From NCBI GenBank assembly GCA_023423475.1, contig JAFAFN010000513.1, positions 1 through 11,630 of the forward strand: a stretch of DNA of 11,630 nucleotides, given 5' to 3'. Origin of the DNA: Actinomycetes bacterium. Its GTDB lineage: Bacteria > Actinomycetota > Acidimicrobiia > Acidimicrobiales > Microtrichaceae. Below are positions 6,979 to 11,630 of this stretch, one piece after another; the stretch's first letter is position 1; every line of letters begins with the position of its first letter. The notes below the pieces were generated by a model. The model made no database searches. It was given only the letters and a program-made list of their open reading frames with translations, and had not been told where the DNA came from. The translations under genes were made by a program, and so were the position numbers.

Positions 6979-8169
6979 TCAGATCACTCCGGCCTCGCGC
7001 AGCGCGACGGCCTCGTCGCCCGCGATGTCGAGCACCTCGGCGAGCACCTCGTCGGTGTGCTCACCGAGCTCGGGGCCGACCCAGCGCACCTCGCCCGGTG
7101 TGTCGGAGAGCTTCGGCACGACGTTCTGCATCGGGAAGTCGCCGAGCTGCGGGTGGGCCATCGTCACGATGGCCTCGCGCGCCGCGAAGTGGGCGTCGGC
7201 CAGCATGTCCGGCGCGGTGTAGATCTTGCCGTTGGGCACACCGTGCTCGTTGAGGACCGCCTCGAGGTCCTCGGAGCTCAGCGTCGCGGTCCACTCCCCG
7301 ATCAACGCGTCGAGCTCGGCCTGGTGCTGACCGCGGGCGTTGTGCGTGGCGTAGCGCTCGTCGTCGCCGAGCTCGGGGCGACCCATCGCCTCGGCGAGGC
7401 GCTTCCACACCGTGTCCTGGTTGCCGCTGATCAGGTGCTCGCCGTCCGCGGTCGGGTAGGCGTTGGCGGGTGCGACGTTCGGCAGGATCGAGCCGGTGCG
7501 GGGGCGCAGGTAGCCGGCGATCGTGTACTCGGGGATGAGCGACTCCATCACGCCGAGCACGGCCTCGTACAGCGCGGAGTCGACGATCTGCCCCGTGCCG
7601 GTGCGCTCGCGGGCGTGCAGCGCGACGAGCGTGCCGAGGCACGCGAAGGTCGCAGCCAGGGTGTCGCCGATCGAGATCCCGGCGCGGGCGGGGGGACGGT
7701 CCGGCTCGCCGATGACGGCGCGCAGCCCGCCCATCGCCTCACCGATCGCTCCGTAGCCCGGACGCGATGCGTAGGGCCCGGTCTGCCCGTAGCCGGAGAC
7801 GCGCACCACGATCAGTCGCGGGTTCGCCGCCATGAGCTCGGCAGGGTCGAGACCCCACTTCTCGAGGGTGCCGGGACGGAAGTTCTCGACGAGCACATCG
7901 GCCTCGGCGATGAGACGCCGGGCGATGTCCTGTCCTGCCGCCTCTCGGAGGTTGAGCGTCACCGACCGCTTGCCACGTGCGACGACCGGCCACCACAGGG
8001 AGCGCCCGCCGGCCTTCTCACGACCCCATTCGCGCATCGGGTCGCCCTGGCCGGGCGGCTCGATCTTGATGACGTCCGCACCGAAGTCGGCGAGCAGCTG
8101 CCCGCAGAAGGGACCGGCGAGCAGCTGGCCCATCTCGACGACCCGCAGGTCCGACAACGCTCCCGGCAT
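6979..8169 (-). CDS. CaiB/BaiF (class III) CoA-transferase
   Basis: 396 codons from ATG at 8169. GTG at 8181 would add four residues (400), but MPGALSDLRVVE is the usual family opening and an AGGA lies 5 bases before this ATG. The enzyme moves CoA between acyl-CoA donors and carboxylic acids through an aspartyl-CoA thioester. Hallmarks: LRVVEMGQLLAGPFCGQLLADFGADVIKIEPP at the N-terminus, VENFRPGTLEKWGL at 94-107, SGYGQTGPY at 125-133, and the catalytic Asp at D169 in GISIGDT, the same number as in formyl-CoA transferase. DSALYEAVL follows, then the small-domain GVPNGKIY. It is divergent from an IclR regulator and is followed by an HMG-CoA-lyase-type gene, so the pair probably activates and cleaves a branched hydroxy acid. 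The substrate cannot be read from the sequence. Confidence 0.93.
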   Translation of the reverse strand: MPGALSDLRVVEMGQLLAGPFCGQLLADFGADVIKIEPPGQGDPMREWGREKAGGRSLWWPVVARGKRSVTLNLREAAGQDIARRLIAEADVLVENFRPGTLEKWGLDPAELMAANPRLIVVRVSGYGQTGPYASRPGYGAIGEAMGGLRAVIGEPDRPPARAGISIGDTLAATFACLGTLVALHARERTGTGQIVDSALYEAVLGVMESLIPEYTIAGYLRPRTGSILPNVAPANAYPTADGEHLISGNQDTVWKRLAEAMGRPELGDDERYATHNARGQHQAELDALIGEWTATLSSEDLEAVLNEHGVPNGKIYTAPDMLADAHFAAREAIVTMAHPQLGDFPMQNVVPKLSDTPGEVRWVGPELGEHTDEVLAEVLDIAGDEAVALREAGVI

Positions 8170-8208
8170 CTTCGTCCTCACTCCTCAACGCCCTCCATCG
8201 TGATCGTG

Positions 8209-8223
8209 ACGTGGGTCCCACGT
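8209..8223. promoter_or_regulatory. Perfect 7-1-7 palindrome, candidate IclR operator
   Basis: ACGTGGG-T-CCCACGT is a perfect inverted repeat in the intergenic region between the divergent CoA-transferase and IclR genes. Size and location fit an IclR-family operator, which is typically a 12-15 base palindrome. It lies about 40 bases upstream of the CoA-transferase start. Confidence 0.5.
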
Positions 8224-8247
8224 GGCGCTACCCACCGACGCGGACTC

Positions 8248-8260
8248 GAACGATACGTTC
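8248..8260. promoter_or_regulatory. 5-3-5 palindrome over candidate -10 elements
   Basis: GAACG-ATA-CGTTC is a second inverted repeat in the same intergenic region. It contains TACGTT (8254-8259) on the plus strand, a possible -10 for the IclR gene, and TATCGT on the minus strand, a possible -10 for the CoA-transferase gene. A regulator bound here would block both promoters. No good -35 is visible on either strand. Confidence 0.35.
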
Positions 8261-8289
8261 CCGGTGGACAGCGGCCGGAGGAACTCGTC

Positions 8290-9126
8290 ATGACACCCAG
8301 CGACCGAGCGACGAACCAACAACCAGCGACGGGGCAACGCGTCGCGACGGTCGAGCGTGCCGCGGACGTGCTCTTCCTGTTCGCCGGCGACCGACCGACG
8401 CTGGGTGTCACCGAGATCGCGGCCGAGCTGTCGATCTCGAAGGCGGTCGTGCACCGGATCCTGACGTCGCTCAAGGACCGGGGGCTGGTGACCTCGGACG
8501 CCGCCACTCGCAGGTACTCGCTCGGCCCGGCGGTGCTCGAGCTCGCGGCCAGATACCGCGACCGGCTCGACGTGCGGCCGTACGCGCTCGCCGCGATGGA
8601 GCGACTCTCGGCGGCGACGAACGAGACCGCGACCCTGTCGATCCGGAGCGGGAAGCAACGCTTCTACGTCGAGCAGGTCACCCCGTCGCTCGAGGTCAGG
8701 ATGACCGTAAAGCTCGGCGTACACCATCCGCTCCACGCCGGGTCGTCGTCGAAGGCGTTCCTCGCGTTCCTCCCGGAGGCCGAACAGCAGTCCTTCTTCG
8801 ACAGCTCCGACCTGACCGCTCTGACGGGATCAACCGTGACGAGCGCGGCGAAGCTCCGCAAGGAGCTCGCCACCATCAGGGCGCAGGGCTACGCAGTGTC
8901 CCTCGGCGAACGGCTCGAAGGGGCGGCCTCGGTGGCCGCGCCGATCATGGACGGCGACGAGCCGATCGCCGTGATCAGCGTGTGCGGCCCGCTCGAGCGC
9001 TTCCGACCGAGGATCGAGGAGGCGGCCGAGATGGTGGTCGAGGAGACGTTCGCGATCTCGGGGCTCATGGGACCCGCTGCTCAGGCAGTGCCGCTGCCGT
9101 ATGGCCGCGTGATGACCTCGAGGTAG
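8290..9126 (+). CDS. IclR-family transcriptional regulator
   Basis: 278 codons from ATG at 8290, with GGAGGA 7 bases upstream. The open frame extends back to 7057, but that part is antisense to the CoA-transferase and has no family match. Residues about 18-80 form the winged helix-turn-helix (VERAADVLFLFAGD, TEIAAELSISKAVVHRILTSL, then GLVTSDAATRRYSLGPAVLEL). Residues about 95-265 form the effector domain, including RFYVEQV, GVHHPLHAGSSSKAFLAFLP at 143-162, GYAVSLGERLEGAASVAAPI and ISVCGP. IclR proteins bind small carboxylate or aromatic effectors and usually control the adjacent divergent catabolic genes. Here that means the CoA-transferase/lyase pair, and two palindromes in the shared intergenic could be its sites. 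The last 46 bases overlap the end of the convergent VOC gene. Confidence 0.93.
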   Translation: MTPSDRATNQQPATGQRVATVERAADVLFLFAGDRPTLGVTEIAAELSISKAVVHRILTSLKDRGLVTSDAATRRYSLGPAVLELAARYRDRLDVRPYALAAMERLSAATNETATLSIRSGKQRFYVEQVTPSLEVRMTVKLGVHHPLHAGSSSKAFLAFLPEAEQQSFFDSSDLTALTGSTVTSAAKLRKELATIRAQGYAVSLGERLEGAASVAAPIMDGDEPIAVISVCGPLERFRPRIEEAAEMVVEETFAISGLMGPAAQAVPLPYGRVMTSR

Positions 9127-9473
9127 TGGCCGTCGTTGCTCAGGAAGTACACACCTCGGCCGCCGTCGTGACGGTTGATCTCGCCCGGGTAGCGCTGGCG
9201 GGGGTCCGCCCAGATGTCGTGGTCACCCACGAGCAGTCGGCCGTGCACGGCGTCGAAGTCGTCCTCGCTGATCAGGAAGGCGTAGTGCTGCGGCGCGATG
9301 TCGACCCCGTCGGGCACGGACGCGAAGTCCAGGGCGACGCCGTTCGCGAGCTCGACCTGCCAGAAGAAGCCGGCCGGCACGGGCTCGGCCAGTCCGAGCA
9401 TGTCGGCCAGCCAACGGGCCGATGTCTCGGCATCCCGGGCACCGACGACGGTGTGGTTGAGATCGATCGCCAC
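9081..9473 (-). CDS. VOC (glyoxalase/dioxygenase fold) family protein
   Basis: 130 codons from GTG at 9473, the usual length of a single-module VOC protein (two beta-alpha-beta-beta-beta repeats). The first repeat opens LNHTVVGARDAETSARWLADMLGL. Likely metal ligands are H7, H63 (QHYAFLIS) and E119 (GHYLEVITRPYG), the common 2-His-1-Glu pattern. VFNSNDGHYLEV-type endings are typical of fosfomycin/glyoxalase-like members; the substrate is not predictable. The gene is convergent with the IclR gene and their ends overlap by 46 bases. No Shine-Dalgarno precedes the start, but TAGCGT lies 8 bases upstream. It may belong to the CoA-ester module or be independent. Confidence 0.85.
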   Translation of the reverse strand: MAIDLNHTVVGARDAETSARWLADMLGLAEPVPAGFFWQVELANGVALDFASVPDGVDIAPQHYAFLISEDDFDAVHGRLLVGDHDIWADPRQRYPGEINRHDGGRGVYFLSNDGHYLEVITRPYGSGTA

Positions 9474-9481
9474 GGCGGCCG

Positions 9482-9487
9482 ACGCTA
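9482..9487 (-). promoter_or_regulatory. Leaderless-type -10 (TAGCGT) before the VOC gene
   Basis: On the minus strand TAGCGT is followed by eight bases and then the GTG start at 9473; there is no Shine-Dalgarno. It lies in the 22-base gap between the aminotransferase stop (9496) and the VOC start. Confidence 0.35.
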
Positions 9488-9495
9488 GCTGGCGC

Positions 9496-10665
9496 TCACG
9501 CCGGGTGTCGCGCCGCCCGCCCCATGGCCGACACGATGCGTTCGAGCAGCTCCGCCGAGGTCCCGATGTTCAGACGCACGAACTGCTCCCATCCGGTCCC
9601 GAACGGCGGTCCGTCGCTGACGGCGACCCTGCCGTGGTCGAGGAAGTGCCGCGCCGGGTCCTCGAGTTCCAGCGCGCCGCAGTCGAGCCACGTCAGGAAG
9701 GTCGCCTCGGCACCGTGCCAGACGGCGCCGGGCAGTTCGGCATCCAACAGCTCGCGCAGCAGCCGGCGGTTCGCGTCGAGGTGTGCCCTGAGCTCGTCCA
9801 ACCACGGTCCGCCGTCGCGGTAGGCCGCCACCGAGGCCGCCACACCGAGCGGCGTCGGTCCCGCGACCTCGAAGTGGGGCAGGTGTCGCCAGGTGTCGGC
9901 GTCGTCGTGGTTCGACGTGATGACCTGCGCGCACTTCAGCCCGGCGAGGTTCCACGCCTTCGAGGCCGAGGTCACCGTCACGGTGTGCGCCGCGGTGGTG
10001 TCGGACACCGACGCGTACGGCACGTGGCGACGCCCCGGAGCGACGAGCGGCGCGTGCACCTCGTCCGCGACGACACGCGCACCGTGATGGTCCACGACCT
10101 CGGCCAGCGCGGCGAGCTCGTCATGGGAGAACACCCGGCCCGTCGGGTTGTGCGGGCTGCACAGCAGCACCGATCGGGCGCCGTCGCGCAGCTGTCGGCC
10201 GATCAGGTCGACGTCGAGGGTCCAACGTCGGTCGACCAGGACCATCGGCGCCTCGACGACGGGCCGACCGGTGTTCGCCACCACCTCGAAGAACGGCGGG
10301 TACGCAGGGGTCGGGACCACCACCGGCGCGCCGGGCGGCGTGCTGTGCTCGATCGCGGCCGCGACGCCGACGAGCACGTCGGCGACGACGAAGCACCGGT
10401 TGGGTCGGACCTCCCATCCGCTGCGCTCGCGCAGCAGCTCGACCAGCGCACCGGTCAGCGCGGACAGATCGGCCTCGACGTAGCCGAAGTCCTCCCGATC
10501 CACCGCGTCGACCAGGGCGGCTCGCACCGCAGGCGCCACGTCGAAGTCCATCTCGGCGACCCACGCCGCCAGCACGTCGGGCCCGTAGAGCGACCACTTC
10601 ACCGTGCGGCGGGCACGCAGACGAGCCAGGTCCACGTCGAAGGGTGCACCCACCTTCTCGGACAT
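9496..10665 (-). CDS. MalY/PatB-type PLP-dependent C-S lyase / aminotransferase
   Basis: 389 codons from ATG at 10665, with GGGGGAG 7 bases upstream. Fold-type I PLP enzyme of the MalY/PatB branch, which splits cystathionine or cysteine conjugates to pyruvate, ammonia and a thiol. Evidence: N-terminal RRTVKWSLYGPDVLAAWVAEMDF, the typical opening of this branch; FGYVE at 60-64; PTPAYPPFFEVV at 118-129; SPHNPTGRVF with N173; ADEVHAPLV with D201; the PLP lysine K236 in TSASKAWNLAGLKCAQ; and R364 in FVRLNIG, which binds the substrate carboxylate. Length is normal for the family. The frame stays open upstream to 11091, but that part is antisense to the GyrI-like gene. It is divergent from that gene, 126 bases apart. 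Substrate is not certain; some members are plain aminotransferases or act as regulators (MalY). Confidence 0.9.
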   Translation of the reverse strand: MSEKVGAPFDVDLARLRARRTVKWSLYGPDVLAAWVAEMDFDVAPAVRAALVDAVDREDFGYVEADLSALTGALVELLRERSGWEVRPNRCFVVADVLVGVAAAIEHSTPPGAPVVVPTPAYPPFFEVVANTGRPVVEAPMVLVDRRWTLDVDLIGRQLRDGARSVLLCSPHNPTGRVFSHDELAALAEVVDHHGARVVADEVHAPLVAPGRRHVPYASVSDTTAAHTVTVTSASKAWNLAGLKCAQVITSNHDDADTWRHLPHFEVAGPTPLGVAASVAAYRDGGPWLDELRAHLDANRRLLRELLDAELPGAVWHGAEATFLTWLDCGALELEDPARHFLDHGRVAVSDGPPFGTGWEQFVRLNIGTSAELLERIVSAMGRAARHPA

Positions 10666-10791
10666 CGCAGCACTCCCCCGATCGGCGACCGTGCGCCGCC
10701 CGGCGAACGTAGCGCGCCGCGATCGGTCCGGGCGGTACGGTCCGACCAGCCCGCTCACCCGACGAGCCCGCCCAAGAACGAGGAGTCCGCC
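10666..10791. promoter_or_regulatory. Divergent promoter region, aminotransferase / GyrI-like gene
   Basis: This 126-base gap must hold promoters for both directions. TACGTT on the minus strand (10706-10711) and TACGGT on the plus strand (10736-10741) fit a TANNNT -10, but neither has a good -35. Strong Shine-Dalgarno sequences (GGGGGAG and GAGGAG) lie at its two ends. No clear operator palindrome was seen. Confidence 0.3.
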
Positions 10792-11256
10792 ATGTCCGAG
10801 ACCGCAGCGTTCGAGATCGTCGAGCACGAGGCCCGCGTCACCGCCGTCGTCCGCGGGACCGTGGCGATGACAGACCTGGCCGGCTTCTTCGACCGCTCGT
10901 TCGGGCTGCTCGCGCCGACCCTCGCCGACCAGGGCGTCGTCCCGCAGTCGGCGGCCTTCGCGCTGTACCGATCCGTGCCGACCGACGTGGTCGACCTCGA
11001 GGTCGGCTTCGTGACCGACCGGGCGGTGCAGCCGACCGACGACGTCGTGGTGAGCGAGCTGCCGGGCGGCACCGTCGCGAGAACCGTGCACGCCGGATCC
11101 TTCGACGGACTCGGCGACGCATGGGGCGCGCTCATGGGACAGGTGGTCGCCCAGGGCCGGACCCCGGGCACGATGTGGGAGGTCTACCTGACCGAGCCGT
11201 CGCCGGACATGGATCCCGCGGACCTTCGGACCGAGCTGGTGGTCGTCGTCAGCTGA
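10792..11256 (+). CDS. GyrI-like small-molecule-binding domain protein
   Basis: 154 codons from ATG at 10792, with GAGGAG 6 bases upstream; length is that of a stand-alone GyrI-like domain. Features: opening FEIVEHEARVTAVVRGTV, FALYRSV, DLEVGFVTD, then LPGGTVARTVHAGSFDGLGDAWGAL-type second repeat, and the signature WEVYL with E130 near LTEPSPDMDPADLRTELVVVV. The family occurs as the effector domain of AraC/MerR multidrug regulators and as free proteins that bind, or in some cases hydrolyse, cationic or electrophilic compounds. No DNA-binding domain is attached here. The longer open frame to the left (from 9298) is antisense to the aminotransferase. It ends about 45 bases before a strong hairpin. 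Confidence 0.85.
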   Translation: MSETAAFEIVEHEARVTAVVRGTVAMTDLAGFFDRSFGLLAPTLADQGVVPQSAAFALYRSVPTDVVDLEVGFVTDRAVQPTDDVVVSELPGGTVARTVHAGSFDGLGDAWGALMGQVVAQGRTPGTMWEVYLTEPSPDMDPADLRTELVVVVS

Positions 11257-11301
11257 GACTGCCGCGGCGCGGTCGTCGCCGCTGCGAGGGCCGGGACGCG
11301 C

Positions 11302-11331
11302 CGACGCCGGCCCCCGGAGGAGCCGGCGTCG
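11302..11331. terminator. Bidirectional hairpin terminator
   Basis: CGACGCCGGC, a 10-base loop and GCCGGCGTCG form a perfect 10-bp GC-rich stem. It lies 45 bases after the plus-strand GyrI-like stop and 23 bases after the minus-strand Gly-rich gene stop, so it can serve both converging genes. No T-run follows on either side, which is common for actinobacterial terminators. Confidence 0.65.
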
Positions 11332-11354
11332 AGCGCACTGTCAGCAGCTTCCGC

Positions 11355-11630
11355 TCAGCTGGTGGGCGTGCCGTTGTTCCAGATGCGGAGCAAGAGTCCG
11401 GGTGCACCGCTGGTACCCGCCGGACCGTTCGGAGCGACGCCCGAGCTGGAGCCGTCGCCACCGGTGTCGTTGCCGAAGCCACCGAGGCCTGCGGTCGCCG
11501 CAGCGGAGAGCGCCCCGCCGTTGCCACCGGACGCTGGCGAGATCGGACGGTTCTGCGTGCTCGCGATGACCGAGAGCGCACCGACGCCGTTCTTGAAGAT
11601 GGCGATCGAGGGGCCACCGGCACCGCCGCC
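11355..11630 (-). CDS. C-terminus of a Gly-rich, probably exported protein (partial)
   Basis: The minus frame is open from the right edge to TGA at 11355, giving 91 residues. It is Gly/Ser/Ala/Asn-rich with few charges: GGGAGGPSIAIFKNGVGALS, then ASGGNGGA, GLGGFGNDTGGDG, and LLLRIWNNGTPTS at the end. This composition resembles the Gly-rich tails of large actinobacterial surface or secreted proteins with GGxGGPSIAIF-type repeats. No anchor, transmembrane segment or sortase motif is seen at the C-terminus. It ends before the shared hairpin. The N-terminus and any named domain lie outside the window, so no function is assigned. Confidence 0.65.
   Translation of the reverse strand, partial: GGGAGGPSIAIFKNGVGALSVIASTQNRPISPASGGNGGALSAAATAGLGGFGNDTGGDGSSSGVAPNGPAGTSGAPGLLLRIWNNGTPTS

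Noticed and set aside
7057..8289. Upstream extension of the IclR frame
   Set aside because: It is antisense to the CoA-transferase; the IclR homology and a strong Shine-Dalgarno place the start at 8290.
10666..11091. Upstream extension of the aminotransferase frame
   Set aside because: It runs antisense to the GyrI-like gene; family length, the N-terminal motif and GGGGGAG set the start at 10665.
11249..11623. Minus-strand 124-codon frame at the right end
   Set aside because: It is Arg/Ser/Pro-rich and in a different frame from the Gly-rich coding frame, crosses the hairpin, and overlaps the stop of the GyrI-like gene.

Overview
The window is GC-rich DNA with GTG starts, dense gene packing and strongly GC-biased third positions. 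This fits a high-GC actinobacterium. The surface-protein families (long actinobacterial HtaA, WxL-like, DUF916, neocarzinostatin-like Ig domain) and the Gly-rich secreted protein suggest Acidimicrobiia or a relative, but that placement is inference. I saw no insertion sequence, phage gene, CRISPR array, tRNA or rRNA.

Region 1 (1-4849, all minus strand) is a cell-surface locus. In transcription order it encodes: a secreted, C-terminally membrane-anchored neocarzinostatin-like Ig protein; a secreted protein joining an HtaA-type (haem-binding family) domain through a Thr-rich linker to a WxL-like wall-attachment domain; a membrane-anchored DUF916 protein, the family that partners WxL proteins in Firmicutes; and, after a 122-base gap with its own promoter-like element, an HtaA-type lipoprotein cut by the window edge. 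Together they look like a multi-part envelope complex, possibly for haem or another ligand. A weak DtxR/IdeR-like half-site pair overlaps the promoter of the last gene.

Region 2 (4908-5969) is a membrane protein fusing VanZ-like and RDD domains.

Region 3 (6001-9473) is a CoA-ester catabolic module: an HMG-CoA-lyase-family enzyme and a class III (CaiB/BaiF) CoA-transferase, both minus strand, transcribed divergently from an IclR regulator. The shared intergenic holds a perfect 7-1-7 palindrome and a 5-3-5 palindrome, likely operators. A VOC (glyoxalase-fold) gene is convergent with the regulator and overlaps it by 46 bases.

Region 4 (9496-11256) is a divergent pair: a MalY/PatB-type PLP C-S lyase/aminotransferase and a GyrI-like ligand-binding protein. 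A perfect 10-bp-stem hairpin separates the latter from the C-terminus of a Gly-rich exported-type protein that runs off the right edge.

Four genes without a Shine-Dalgarno sequence carry a TANNNT hexamer 6-8 bases before the start codon, the layout of leaderless transcription. The five other genes with an independent upstream region have clear Shine-Dalgarno sequences instead.
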